Below, one piece after another: positions 33,865-42,752 of a stretch of DNA of 64,000 bases (positions are counted from its first letter, which is position 1; every line of letters starts with the position of its first letter). Origin of the DNA: Anaerocolumna jejuensis DSM 15929 (GTDB lineage Bacteria; Bacillota; Clostridia; Lachnospirales; Lachnospiraceae); the NCBI RefSeq assembly GCF_900142215.1, contig NZ_FRAC01000023.1:62001-126000 (forward strand). Direction: 5' to 3'. A program made the position numbers and the translations under genes. The notes under the pieces are model-generated. The model was given only the letters and a program-made list of their open reading frames with translations, was not told the DNA's origin and searched no databases.

Positions 33865-35124
33865 ATGCCCTACGGCAATCAGTATTTTTCTAATTTAAAC
33901 GATTTATTGGTTTGTATAACGAAAGCAATTGATTTGGTCAACCCTAACGTTACCGATCACCATCAGCAGGTTGCATATCTGTCATATAATATAGCAGATG
34001 CGCTCCGGCTTCCACTGGAACAGAAGCGCTCCTTGGTTATTGCCGCACTTTTACATGATGTTGGTGCCATTGCATTACAGGACAGGCTGGACTTTAATGA
34101 AGAGGAGCATACTAATATAAATGAACATGCGTTTCTGGGAGCAAGGCTGTTTTCAGATTCGCCCATTCTTTCTAATATTGCAACAATAATTAAATTTCAC
34201 CATATTCCCTGGAACAATGGAGAAGGCAAATACTATGAAGGAGAAAGTGTGCCGTTACTGTCACATATCATCCATCTGGCAGACAGGATTGCTGTTCATA
34301 TAAACAGGGATGTGTTTATACTAAGTCAGACTAATTCAATCAAAGAATATATTAAGAGCAGGAAGGATTCGGCATTTGTCCCGGAATTTGTGGATGCTTT
34401 TCTGCAGATATGTGATAAAGAGGCTCTGTGGCTGGATTTTGACTATCAGCCGATGATTTCCAATATTCCCAATGATTTATCCCTTGAAGCAATAAAGCTT
34501 ACTTTGGATGAAGTGGTCAGTCTGACAAAAATATTTTCACAGATCATTGACTTTCGAAGCCCCTTTACTGCCATGCACTCGGCCGGAGTAGCCGCTGTTG
34601 CAATCAAGCTTGCCGAACTGTCCGGACTGTCTGAGGATGAATGTAAGATGATGAATATAGCCGGTAACCTCCACGATATCGGAAAACTGGCAATTCCCAA
34701 GGAAATACTGGAAAAGCAGGATAAGCTGGAGCCTTGGGAGTTTGATATTATCAGAGCCCATACTTTTTATACATACCGCCTTTTAAAACCGGTAAAGGGA
34801 TTTGAGTCCATAGCCCAATGGGCAGCATATCATCATGAGAAATTAAATGGCCGGGGTTATCCTTTTCACCTTAAGGCAAACAGCCTTTCGCTTGGAGCCA
34901 GGATTATGGCTGTTGCGGATATTTTTGCGGCAATATCGGAGGACAGGCCTTACCGCAAGGGCATGCCCAAGGAACGGGCAGTAACAGTCCTTCAGGGGAT
35001 GGCGGCAAATGGCGGAATTTCCCCGGAAATATGTGCTTTGCTGATTGATAACTATGAGTCAATTTCCCAGGCACGCAGGGAATCTGCCCAGAAATCAGCT
35101 GATAATTACAGTAAAATTATATAG
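33865..35124 (+). CDS. Double HD domain phosphohydrolase with HD-GYP-like C-terminus
   Basis: Cytoplasmic protein of 419 residues with two HD domains. The first (about 25-165) has VTDHHQQVAYLS, LLHDVGAIAL and FHHIPWN. The second (about 220-400) has FTAMHSAGVA, GNLHDIGKLAIP, AHTFYTY, YHHEKLNGRGYP and VADIFAAISEDRPYR, the HD-GYP pattern of enzymes that hydrolyse cyclic di-GMP, or cGAMP in some bacteria. The GYP segment is intact (GRGYP). There is no receiver or other sensor, so the first HD may be regulatory. GGAGG precedes the ATG. It ends at a hairpin at 35143. Confidence 0.85.
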   Translation: MPYGNQYFSNLNDLLVCITKAIDLVNPNVTDHHQQVAYLSYNIADALRLPLEQKRSLVIAALLHDVGAIALQDRLDFNEEEHTNINEHAFLGARLFSDSPILSNIATIIKFHHIPWNNGEGKYYEGESVPLLSHIIHLADRIAVHINRDVFILSQTNSIKEYIKSRKDSAFVPEFVDAFLQICDKEALWLDFDYQPMISNIPNDLSLEAIKLTLDEVVSLTKIFSQIIDFRSPFTAMHSAGVAAVAIKLAELSGLSEDECKMMNIAGNLHDIGKLAIPKEILEKQDKLEPWEFDIIRAHTFYTYRLLKPVKGFESIAQWAAYHHEKLNGRGYPFHLKANSLSLGARIMAVADIFAAISEDRPYRKGMPKERAVTVLQGMAANGGISPEICALLIDNYESISQARRESAQKSADNYSKII

Positions 35125-35142
35125 TGCTTCTCCATTTGTAAT

Positions 35143-35222
35143 AAGGCTTGGAATAAATAGGGCATGTCAATGAGCAATGTTTGGGGACTGAGGTAAGGCT
35201 TGTTTATTCCAAGCCTTGTTTT
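35143..35222 (+). terminator. Terminator after the HD-GYP gene
   Basis: A 15-bp perfect stem (AAGGCTTGGAATAAA at 35143-35157 with 35203-35217) around a 45-base loop, followed by GTTTTC. Confidence 0.65.
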
Positions 35223-35503
35223 CTGCTAAATTTTAATTTTATCTCTGCTGATAGAGAAATTGGTGTCTAACACAAAAATAAAAACCTGGATGGGCTGAGA
35301 ATTATCCCTTCTCAGGTTGATTTTTTATTTTAGCAATCAGGCGCCCTGACATTACTCACCAAAAGCTGAAAAGCCATCAAAACCTTACCCTTTTAGGTTG
35401 TATTTAGTTGGATTTAAATACAAATCGCCCACCTTCCTAGCTGGCGTAATTTTATGTATAAAAAAAAGGCACTTGAACAAGTACCTTAAAGTTATCTGTT
35501 AAT
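35223..35503. other. Intergenic stretch with a second hairpin
   Basis: About 280 bases with no gene. The hairpin AACCTG...GAGAA-TTATCCC-TTCTC-AGGTT (about 35284-35321) followed by ATTTTTTATTTT looks like another terminator. Confidence 0.45.
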
Positions 35504-35686
35504 TTATATTTTGTTTTTTCTCAAATATCTGACTGCATTGATTATGATAACAATTATGAAATAAACAATGGTCGAATGTATTGACTTTCCGAGATCTTTA
35601 TCTTCTACCCAGAAGTATATCAATCCAAAAAACAGCAGCACACTAAAAATCTGTAATGTAATTTGCTGCAATACTGACTTATTCAT
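35504..35686 (-). CDS. Small membrane protein with two helices, hypothetical
   Basis: Protein of 60 residues with two membrane helices (IFSVLLFFGLIYFWV and TIVYFIIVIIINAV) joined by a short polar loop, ending in a basic RYLRKNKI tail. AGGGAGAG lies 5 bases before the ATG at 35686; the frame is open further upstream, but without a ribosome site. It stands alone on this strand. No function can be given. Confidence 0.6.
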   Translation of the reverse strand: MNKSVLQQITLQIFSVLLFFGLIYFWVEDKDLGKSIHSTIVYFIIVIIINAVRYLRKNKI

Positions 35687-35939
35687 ATCGGCTCTCCCTC
35701 TAATAGTATGTCCTGTATGTCCATATAGTATCATGATTTTAAATAGGCTGCAACCTAACTTATAGAAAAAGCACCCCGAGTGACGCCTAAAATTTAAAAA
35801 AATGGAATAACTTCCTTTTGTCACTGTTCACAATCTTTTCAATAACCCTTCATATCCAGGACACATATGAACGGTATACTTAGTTCATAAGATAACAACA
35901 AGGTTCCCCACCTTGCTGACATAAACTTTTTCATAAATC

Positions 35940-35963
35940 GGCCAGCAGGCTAGCCTGCTGGCC
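35940..35963. terminator. Perfect 24-base palindrome, probable terminator hairpin
   Basis: GGCCAGCAGGCT directly followed by its reverse complement. The GC-rich core and following ACTCCTCTATTTTATT on the + strand fit a terminator or a strong DNA structure. Confidence 0.5.
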
Positions 35964-36226
35964 ACTCCTCTATTTTATTATAATTTCTCCTCAATCGAAT
36001 TTTCTTCATCCCTTCATGCTCCCTTTTCCTGCTTACGGTAATTTTCAGCAAAAATCATTTTCTCCGCACCCGGTGTCCGCATCGTCATTGACCGCAATTA
36101 ATACATACCTTTCTAGGAAAATAGGATTTCCGTTAGAAACCGACTTCAGATAGCCGCGGCCGAAACGGCGAGAGTAGAAATATTTTCGTATTTAATAATT
36201 TCTTCCATAGAAAAATCCTTTCCGGG

Positions 36227-36261
36227 ACTTCGGGCCAAGTTCGAGGTGTTGACAAAGTCCA
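36227..36261 (-). repeat. Left arm of an inverted repeat flanking the AraC-PNPOx segment
   Basis: On the - strand it reads TGGACTTTGTCAACA then CTTGGCCCGAAGT. The same sequence, with 4 mismatches and one extra base over 36 positions, lies on the + strand at 38079-38114. The arms enclose about 1.8 kb. Confidence 0.75.
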
Positions 36262-36487
36262 TCAAATATTTTCCAATTGGATATTGTCTATTAATTTTTC
36301 ATTATTTCAAAAAGTCATAAATCTTGATATAATATTTGCAATAGACAATTATTGCTATAACTTGTATAGAAGTTCGGTATGAACAGGTGCACATTATTTT
36401 ATACTTATACATTAGATAAAAAAGAGCAGACACGGTTAAGCATTTGTTTTTCATCCATGGTATATTGTTTTAGAGAGAGGAATCTAT

Positions 36488-37396
36488 ATGCACGCATGGG
36501 AAGCCATACAAAAAACTCTGAACCACATCGAAGAACATCTTGGTGAAGATATCCAAATAGAAGAACTGGCAGAAATTGCCGTACTTTCACTGTTTTATTA
36601 TCAGAGATTATTCACACGATTGGTAAAAACATCGGTTCGAGATTATATTAAACTACGCCGATTGGCAAAGTCTCTCACGATGCTGCGTGATAAAGAAAAC
36701 CGCATTATCGACATTGCAATGGAATACGGTTTTGGCAGTCACGTAACCTTTACGCGAGCTTTTGAAGAAACCTATGGGATTACCCCTTCGCAGTACCGGG
36801 ATAAACCGATTGGCTTACAGAATTTTGACAAACCCGATTTATTGCTTGGTTATATTGTGATTGATGAAGGTGTACCACTGATTAGTGATGGATTGGTTTT
36901 GGAAATGAACCGTAAATTTCTTGAAGAACCAATTAACTTTCTTGGTGTTACAGGATATTATCCATTCAAATATGGTAAAATGGTCGGCGAAAGAACCGGT
37001 GTTGACACGGTTGGTGAGATTTGGGACAGGTTTTATAGGATTCTTCCGAATATCTCGCATATCTCAGAGGGGCGCTGGGTTGGTGTTTCTTATCACGGCG
37101 ATGCACCGGACGGTTATTCGAGTTATTTTGTTGGTGCAGAAGTGAAAAAAGGCGGGGAAAACCCCGGATTTGCAGATTGGCAACTGCCCATACGAGAATA
37201 TGTCGTCTGTGGCTTTGAATCAGAAAATCACGAACAGATGATAATTGATTTGGGTAAGGCAATGAAATACACTCGGTTTTGGCTTAAAAAGCACAATCTA
37301 ATTGCCGATGGCTTCTTCCCTGAGATGTACTATAAAAGTACGTCCGACATCTCTTATGTAGAATTGTGGATTCCTTTTAAGAAACGAGAAAAATAA
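36488..37396 (+). CDS. AraC-family regulator with GyrI-like ligand domain
   Basis: Transcription regulator of 302 residues. An N-terminal AraC DNA-binding domain (about 8-105; two helix-turn-helix units, with the typical IIDIAMEYGFGSHVTFTRAF and YGITPSQYR) is followed by an effector-binding GyrI/Bacterial transcription activator domain (about 140-300, FLGVTGYYPF and EYVVCGFES). Such proteins sense drugs or small hydrophobic compounds. GAGAGGAA lies before the ATG. The PNPOx-like gene starts 25 bases after the stop and is probably its target. Both lie inside the inverted repeat. Confidence 0.88.
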   Translation: MHAWEAIQKTLNHIEEHLGEDIQIEELAEIAVLSLFYYQRLFTRLVKTSVRDYIKLRRLAKSLTMLRDKENRIIDIAMEYGFGSHVTFTRAFEETYGITPSQYRDKPIGLQNFDKPDLLLGYIVIDEGVPLISDGLVLEMNRKFLEEPINFLGVTGYYPFKYGKMVGERTGVDTVGEIWDRFYRILPNISHISEGRWVGVSYHGDAPDGYSSYFVGAEVKKGGENPGFADWQLPIREYVVCGFESENHEQMIIDLGKAMKYTRFWLKKHNLIADGFFPEMYYKSTSDISYVELWIPFKKREK

Positions 37397-37421
37397 ATAA
37401 TGTATGCTGGAGGAAAAACAA

Positions 37422-37913
37422 ATGAGCAATTACGAAGAAGGATTAAAATTAATCGAAGAAAAGTTCGGAAACGGCAAAGACAATGTTATTTCCCTCGCGA
37501 CGATTGCGCGGGAGCCGGGCGCTAACGGAATGCCCCGCCCGGTTGTCCGTAGTGTAGACGCCTATTATGAAGAGGGCATATTTTATGTTGTAACACATGG
37601 AAAATCAAACAAAATGCAGCAAATCTCACAAAATTCGGAAGTTTCCATCGCGGGTTGTTTAGAGATGTTCACCGCTAATGGAGTAGGTGAAAACCTCGGT
37701 TGGGTGCTTGCTCCAAATAATGCCGAAATAAGGTCCAAACTCCGTACAGCTTTTGCCGAATGGTACGATATGGCAAATAATGAAAAGGATGAAAACTGTT
37801 GCATTTTAGCAATCCGTCTCACGAAAGGAACATTAAACATTAATCATTGGGAAAAACTATACCATATGGATTTTGTGAATAAGACTGATATGGAAAATGG
37901 GGGCATTTTTTAA
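37422..37913 (+). CDS. Pyridoxamine 5'-phosphate oxidase-like flavin protein
   Basis: Protein of 163 residues with a split-barrel flavin-binding fold: ISLATIAREPGANGMPRPVVRSVDAYYEEGIFYVVT and KSNKMQQISQNSEVSIAGC are typical of the PNPOx-like group. Members reduce or bind FMN, F420 or heme, and some detoxify drugs; the substrate here is unknown. CTGGAGG lies 8 bases before the ATG at 37422, whereas the ATG at 37404 precedes that ribosome site. It follows the AraC gene closely and ends before a terminator at 38004. Confidence 0.85.
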   Translation: MSNYEEGLKLIEEKFGNGKDNVISLATIAREPGANGMPRPVVRSVDAYYEEGIFYVVTHGKSNKMQQISQNSEVSIAGCLEMFTANGVGENLGWVLAPNNAEIRSKLRTAFAEWYDMANNEKDENCCILAIRLTKGTLNINHWEKLYHMDFVNKTDMENGGIF

Positions 37914-38003
37914 TCAGTAAAACCTTTCAAACTATCCGCCATTAATGCGGCCCTATGAGATTTAATCTATGCAACGCATTATCTATATAATATTAATCTA
38001 CTA

Positions 38004-38040
38004 ACAAAGAAGCAGGACATACGCCTTGCTTCTTTGTTTT
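38004..38040 (+). terminator. Terminator after the PNPOx-like gene
   Basis: An 11-bp perfect stem (ACAAAGAAGCA at 38004-38014 with TGCTTCTTTGT at 38027-38037), a 12-base loop and a T run. Confidence 0.8.
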
Positions 38041-38078
38041 GTATAAATAATCACCGATATTCATTAGTTTTTAGCAGG

Positions 38079-38114
38079 TGGACTTTGTCAACAGCCTTCA
38101 AGTTGGTCCGAAGT
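38079..38114 (+). repeat. Right arm of the inverted repeat flanking the AraC-PNPOx segment
   Basis: Reads TGGACTTTGTCAACAGCC then AAGTTGGTCCGAAGT and pairs with 36227-36261. It lies 100 bases before the CAT-like gene. Confidence 0.75.
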
Positions 38115-38213
38115 GCATTTAGATTGTAAAGCAAGGAAAATATTGTATAATGTAATTATGAAATATAGTGCAGGTTACTTGATATAGCTGGTCAAGAAAG
38201 GGCGATAAATTTT

Positions 38214-38843
38214 ATGGAAAATAAATATAGGGTAATTGATGAAACCAAATGGAAAAGGGCTTTGCACTGTCAAATATTTAGAAATAGTATAGAACCTGCC
38301 TATTGTGTTACCTTCGAATTGGATATAACCAATTTCTTGGAAAAAATTAAAGCAGCGAAATTATCTTTTACCTTTTCTCTTATCTTCATTACCACAAAAT
38401 GTGCAAATGATATTGAAGAATTCAGGTACCGCTTTCTTGACGGTCAGATTGTACTTTATGATAAAATAAACACAGCTTTTACCTATCTGGACAAGAATAC
38501 AGAACTCTTTAAAGTTGTTAATGTTGAGCTACAAGATACATTGGAAAGTTATGTTTCTGCGGCAACTCAAAAGGCTGCAGCTCAAAAAGAGTATTTTACC
38601 GGACCGTTGGGTAATGACATATTTCAGTTTTCGCCCATGCCGTGGGTATCGTATACGCATATTTCACACACCAACTCCGGCAAAAAAGATAATGCCACGC
38701 CTTTATTTGACTGGGGAAAATATTTTGACAGGGACGTCAGGAAGATACTTCCATTTTCCGTTCAGGTACATCATTCCTTTGTAGATGGAGTACATATCGG
38801 AAAATTGGTAGATTCCTTACAAAACCATTTGGACAAGTTCTAA
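38214..38843 (+). CDS. Chloramphenicol acetyltransferase-like protein (CatA family)
   Basis: Acetyl-CoA-dependent O-acetyltransferase of 209 residues, close to the usual CAT length. The catalytic block QVHHSFVDGVHIGKL gives H187 as general base and D191, which in CAT stabilises the site (canonical HHAVCDGFH). The start (YRVIDETKWKRALHCQIF) and FQFSPMPWVSYTHISH also follow CAT. Whether it acts on chloramphenicol is not known, since the family includes related enzymes without that activity. AAAGGG lies upstream of the ATG. Its position beside the AraC-PNPOx pair suggests an accessory detoxification island. Confidence 0.82.
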   Translation: MENKYRVIDETKWKRALHCQIFRNSIEPAYCVTFELDITNFLEKIKAAKLSFTFSLIFITTKCANDIEEFRYRFLDGQIVLYDKINTAFTYLDKNTELFKVVNVELQDTLESYVSAATQKAAAQKEYFTGPLGNDIFQFSPMPWVSYTHISHTNSGKKDNATPLFDWGKYFDRDVRKILPFSVQVHHSFVDGVHIGKLVDSLQNHLDKF

Positions 38844-39064
38844 GCTATAAACGGCAGTCCGGCCTTTTCCTGAATTTCGAAGAAAGCACATCATTTTTAC
38901 TGCCATCCTTTTCAATTTAAGTTGAAAATGAAAAATAATCTATGATAATTGATTGGAAATGACATTTACTTGGTATTAATATGGTCTTAAACTATAGAGG
39001 ACATGTCAATCCAGCCTTGAGCGTGCAAGTATGACAGGGCAAAATCAGCAGAAACGAGGTAAAT

Positions 39065-41149
39065 ATGGGGAAAAAGCAAAACTATAATTGGGATAAGTTA
39101 TCTCTCGGAGTGTGCTATTATCCGGAACACTGGGATGAAAAGCTGTGGCGGGAGGATTTAAAAAGGATGCAGTCCGCTGGTATCGGAACCATCAGGATTG
39201 CAGAATTTGCGTGGAGCAAGTTTGAACCAACAGAAGGTAATTTTACCTTTGATTTTTTTGACAGCTTTTTAAAAGCAGCGGAGGAAACGGAAATGAAGGT
39301 TATATTCGGCACTCCCACCGCTACACCGCCAATCTGGCTGACAGAAAAATATCCGGAGGTATTAAACCGTACGAAGGATGAAATATTGCTCCGTCATGGT
39401 GCAAGAAGACACTATAATTACAATTCACCAAAGTACCAGGAGCTATGCTCCCGAATTGTGGAGCAGCTGGCCATACATTATGGCATGCACCCTAATATAA
39501 TTGGCTGGCAGGTTGATAATGAGCTGAACTGTGAAATGAACGAATTTTATTCGGAAAGTGACACCCTGTCCTTCCGCAGGTTTCTGCAGGTAAAATATCA
39601 CACTTTGGAAAAGCTGAATAAGGCATGGGGGACTACCTTCTGGAATCAGACCTATACAGCCTGGGAGGAGATCTATGTTCCCCGGCATACCATCAGTGAT
39701 TCTACAAATCCCCATGAAGTATTGGATTATTATAGATTTATCTCTGACAGCGCAATCAATTTCTGCAAAATACAGAGCAGTATTCTGCGCAGGTACATCC
39801 GCCCCGATGCATTTATAACGACAAACGGCATGTTCGGAAATTTGGATAACCACAGGCTGGAAAAGGATTGCCTGGATGTGTATACCTATGATTCCTACCC
39901 AAACTTTGCTTTTGGAATGGGAGCTGACCCCAAGAACAGTATTGACTTAAATGACCGGAAATGGAGCAATAATCTGTCAGAGGTACGCTCCATCTGTCCG
40001 CATTTCGGGATTATGGAGCAGCAGAGCGGGGCCAACGGATGGAATACCGGCATGGAAGCACCGGCTCCGAAACCAGGGCAGATGACACTTTGGGCAATGC
40101 AAAGTATTTCCCATGGGGCTGATTATGTCAGCTTTTTCCGATGGAGGACCTGTACCATGGGTACGGAGATATACTGGCATGGTATCCTTGATTACGATAA
40201 CCGGGACAACCGTAAACTGGAGGAAATAAAGGGTATCAGTGAATGGACGGAAAAGCTTGCAAAGGTAACAGGAGCAGAATACTGTGCCAATATTGGTGTT
40301 CTGAGGGATTACAATAATATCTTTGATTCCCAGCTGGATAAATGGCATCAGCGTCTGGATAAAAACAGCGGCATGGAGATTTTTGCGGCCTGCCAATTGA
40401 CCCATACTCCAATGGATTATCTCTATCTTCAGGAGGATACTCTGGCAGAGGAGCTGCTGAAATATCCGGTACTGTTTTACCCCCATGCTTTCATTTTAAC
40501 AGACAGGAACGTACAGCTGTTAGAGGAGTATGTAAGGCAGGGAGGCTGTCTGATACTGAATTGCAGGACCGGCTTGAAGGATGAAACGGGACAATGCCCG
40601 ATGACAGTAATGCCGGGGAAGGTATCGGATTTAGCCGGTATGACAGTTGAGGAACATACCTTTGTAGGGCCAAATGATGAGGACGTGTATATGGAGTTTT
40701 TAGGGAAACGTCAGGAGGCACCTATATTTAATGACATTCTTGAGGTCAATGCAGAGAATAGCAGGGTACTTGGCACCTACCTTGGGAATTATTACAAGGG
40801 CCGGCCGGCTGTCGTGGAGCATCCCTTTGGAAAAGGAAAGGTAATTTATTATGGAGCGGCCTTTTCAAGAGAAAATGTGAAGGCTTTATTAGAATATACC
40901 GGAGTCATTTCCCCTTATGGAAACATAATCGATTTGCCGGAGGAATGTGAATTATCTGTACGCACAAAAGGTGAAAAAGCATTTTTATTCGTATTGAATT
41001 ATTCAAAAAACCCTGTAAATATAGTCCTTAAGCAGCCCATGCTTGATCTAAAGGGAGGGGCGGAGGCAAAGGGTGAGATGAGCCTGGCAGCCTATGAGGT
41101 CAGGGTATTTGAGTGTTTAAAATCCAGCATCCAGGAGGCCGGCCTGTGA
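39065..41149 (+). CDS. Beta-galactosidase, glycoside hydrolase family 42
   Basis: Retaining glycosidase that removes terminal beta-galactose, acting here inside the cell since no signal peptide is present. It has 694 residues, normal for GH42. The TIM barrel holds the acid/base E153 in WQVDNELN and the nucleophile E318 in IMEQQSG. The order GVCYYPEHWDE at the start, then a trimerisation domain and a C-terminal beta domain, is standard. A weak ribosome site (ACGAGGT) precedes the ATG. The next gene overlaps its stop, and a rhamnose mutarotase follows, so the substrate is probably a galactose-bearing plant glycan such as pectic galactan. Confidence 0.94.
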   Translation: MGKKQNYNWDKLSLGVCYYPEHWDEKLWREDLKRMQSAGIGTIRIAEFAWSKFEPTEGNFTFDFFDSFLKAAEETEMKVIFGTPTATPPIWLTEKYPEVLNRTKDEILLRHGARRHYNYNSPKYQELCSRIVEQLAIHYGMHPNIIGWQVDNELNCEMNEFYSESDTLSFRRFLQVKYHTLEKLNKAWGTTFWNQTYTAWEEIYVPRHTISDSTNPHEVLDYYRFISDSAINFCKIQSSILRRYIRPDAFITTNGMFGNLDNHRLEKDCLDVYTYDSYPNFAFGMGADPKNSIDLNDRKWSNNLSEVRSICPHFGIMEQQSGANGWNTGMEAPAPKPGQMTLWAMQSISHGADYVSFFRWRTCTMGTEIYWHGILDYDNRDNRKLEEIKGISEWTEKLAKVTGAEYCANIGVLRDYNNIFDSQLDKWHQRLDKNSGMEIFAACQLTHTPMDYLYLQEDTLAEELLKYPVLFYPHAFILTDRNVQLLEEYVRQGGCLILNCRTGLKDETGQCPMTVMPGKVSDLAGMTVEEHTFVGPNDEDVYMEFLGKRQEAPIFNDILEVNAENSRVLGTYLGNYYKGRPAVVEHPFGKGKVIYYGAAFSRENVKALLEYTGVISPYGNIIDLPEECELSVRTKGEKAFLFVLNYSKNPVNIVLKQPMLDLKGGAEAKGEMSLAAYEVRVFECLKSSIQEAGL

Positions 41150-42093
41150 GAGAAAATACAAAAACAGTAGAGGCACCCCTGTTTCGGGATCCTATATACG
41201 ACGGGGCATCTGACCCCACAGTTATATGGAACCGGGCGGAGCATTGCTATTATATGTTTTATACACAAAGAAGGGCAACCTCCGTACAGATTGGAGTTTC
41301 CTCCATCCATGGCTCCAAAATAGGCATTGCTTCCTCCGTGGATGGGACGAAATGGTTATACCGAGGGACTCTTTCCAATCTGGATTTTGAGCCCGGACAT
41401 AATACCTTCTGGGCGCCTGAAGTAATCTATGCCAGAGACTGCTATCATATGTATGTATCCTATATAACCGGAATACCAACCGATTGGGAATATGAGCGTA
41501 AAATACTGCACTACACCTCAGAAAATCTGTGGAACTGGAATTATGAAGGTGAGATAAAGCTTTCCTCCAACCGTGTCATAGATGCCTGTGTTTATGAAAT
41601 CGCACCTGGATTATATAAGATGTGGTATAAGGATGAAAATAATAACTCTGCCTCTTACTCGGCACTCAGCACCAATTTATATGACTGGGAAGCAGCAGGG
41701 TGTGAAGTTTCAGACTGCCCTCATGAGGGGCCCAATGTTTTTGAGCTGGGCGGGAAGAAGTGGATGATAACCGACTTTTGGAGTGGCTTAGGCGTATATT
41801 CCTCTGATGATTTTACTGAATGGACAAGATGCGGCACCCTTCTGGATACCCCGGGAAACAGAGCCTGTGACCATGCACTGGGACATCATGGGGATGTTTT
41901 GGTAGCAGGAGAGGAAGCATATATTTTTTATTTCTGCCATCCTTATGAAAATGAGATAAATGAGATAAGAGGAGAGGCACCGGATTCCAGGCAGATGCTC
42001 ACGGCAATCCAGGCCGCCAGGCTTACGACGGACGGAGAAAGGCTCTACTGTGACCGAAATGAGCTTTTTGAATGGAAGCTGACATCCAGTTAG
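41146..42093 (+). CDS. Five-bladed beta-propeller glycosidase (GH43-like)
   Basis: Predicted cytoplasmic glycoside hydrolase of 315 residues. YDGASDPTVIWNRAEHCYYMFYTQR, then IGIASSVDGTKW, NTFWAPEVIYARDCYHMYVS and GPNVFELGGKKWMIT match the blades of the GH43/GH117-like group, with a catalytic aspartate likely in SDPTVIW. The substrate cannot be named; arabino- or galacto-configured side chains are usual for the family. The start is GTG at 41146, overlapping the GH42 stop, with AGGAGG 7 bases upstream; an upstream GTG at 41113 has no such site. It is translationally coupled to the GH42 gene. Confidence 0.8.
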   Translation: MRENTKTVEAPLFRDPIYDGASDPTVIWNRAEHCYYMFYTQRRATSVQIGVSSIHGSKIGIASSVDGTKWLYRGTLSNLDFEPGHNTFWAPEVIYARDCYHMYVSYITGIPTDWEYERKILHYTSENLWNWNYEGEIKLSSNRVIDACVYEIAPGLYKMWYKDENNNSASYSALSTNLYDWEAAGCEVSDCPHEGPNVFELGGKKWMITDFWSGLGVYSSDDFTEWTRCGTLLDTPGNRACDHALGHHGDVLVAGEEAYIFYFCHPYENEINEIRGEAPDSRQMLTAIQAARLTTDGERLYCDRNELFEWKLTSS

Positions 42094-42293
42094 CAGAACA
42101 GGCAGAATTGAAAGAGCTGTTAGCCGTTTCTGCAAGTGACAATGAAAGTATGCTCTTCGTCAGAGCATGAAAGAAGTAATCAAAGCATATCCTGAACAGA
42201 TAGTATTGGAATAATTATAAACGTTGGCTGATGCAGGATATCAAATCAAAGACTGGATATCCACGAAAGAAGCAACGAAAGGAGGAGAATTAG

Positions 42294-42605
42294 ATGATAA
42301 AAGGATTTAAAATGAAATTATATCCGGGACAGGAAGCGGAATATGAAAGACGGCATAATGAAATCTGGCCGGAAATGGTAGAAACAATACATGCTTATGG
42401 CGGCAAAAATTATACGATATTTCTGGACAGGGAAACCGGAACTCTATTCGGAACGCTTGAAATCGAGAACGAGGATTTATGGAATGAAAGTGCAAATACG
42501 GAAGTAGTCCGTAAATGGTGGGATTACATGGCGGATATCATGGAAACCAATGAAGATAACAGCCCCGTGACCACGGATTTAGATATGGTTTTTCATTTGG
42601 ATTAA
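42294..42605 (+). CDS. rhaM: L-rhamnose mutarotase
   Basis: Converts the alpha and beta anomers of L-rhamnose, speeding its use by the rhamnose isomerase. It has 103 residues, the family size, with KGFKMKLYPGQEAEYERRHNEIWPEM and the ending KWWDYMADIMETN plus SPVTTDLDMVFHLD. AAAGGAGGAG lies before the ATG. It follows the two glycosidases after a 200-base gap. Together they point to rhamnose- and galactose-containing substrates, for instance rhamnogalacturonan. The isomerase and kinase genes are not in the window. Confidence 0.93.
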   Translation: MIKGFKMKLYPGQEAEYERRHNEIWPEMVETIHAYGGKNYTIFLDRETGTLFGTLEIENEDLWNESANTEVVRKWWDYMADIMETNEDNSPVTTDLDMVFHLD

Positions 42606-42606
42606 A

Positions 42607-42655
42607 AAACTGCCGCCAACAGTCTGAAACAAGAGCTGTTGGCGGCAGTTTTTTT
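42607..42655 (+). terminator. Strong terminator after rhaM
   Basis: A 16-bp stem (AAACTGCCGCCAACAG at 42607-42622 with 42636-42651) with a 13-base loop and a T run. Confidence 0.92.
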
Positions 42656-42752
42656 GCTGGAGTTAATATAAAAAGCGTTGAGCCTATTCTTTCATAAAAT
42701 ATTCTACGGAAATGGCTTACACTTAAGCGGTAGATATTTGCCAGAGCCTTTA

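Larger units (their letters stand above)
35687..36487. other. Intergenic region of 800 bases with palindrome and left inverted repeat
   Basis: No convincing gene. It holds a perfect 24-base palindrome (35940-35963, GGCCAGCAGGCT and its complement), a small CAAGG/CCTTG hairpin at 35899-35915, the left arm of an inverted repeat (36227-36261), and short frames on the - strand without ribosome sites, among them 36146-36262 (38 codons). The mix of hairpins and broken frames suggests remains of former genes or a junction of an inserted segment. Confidence 0.5.

Noticed and set aside
33701..33898. 65-codon frame before the HD-GYP gene
   Set aside because: Overlaps the HD-GYP start, has no ribosome site, and lies in the probable leader.
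36227..38114. Insertion sequence
   Set aside because: Inverted repeats are present, but neither gene is a transposase.
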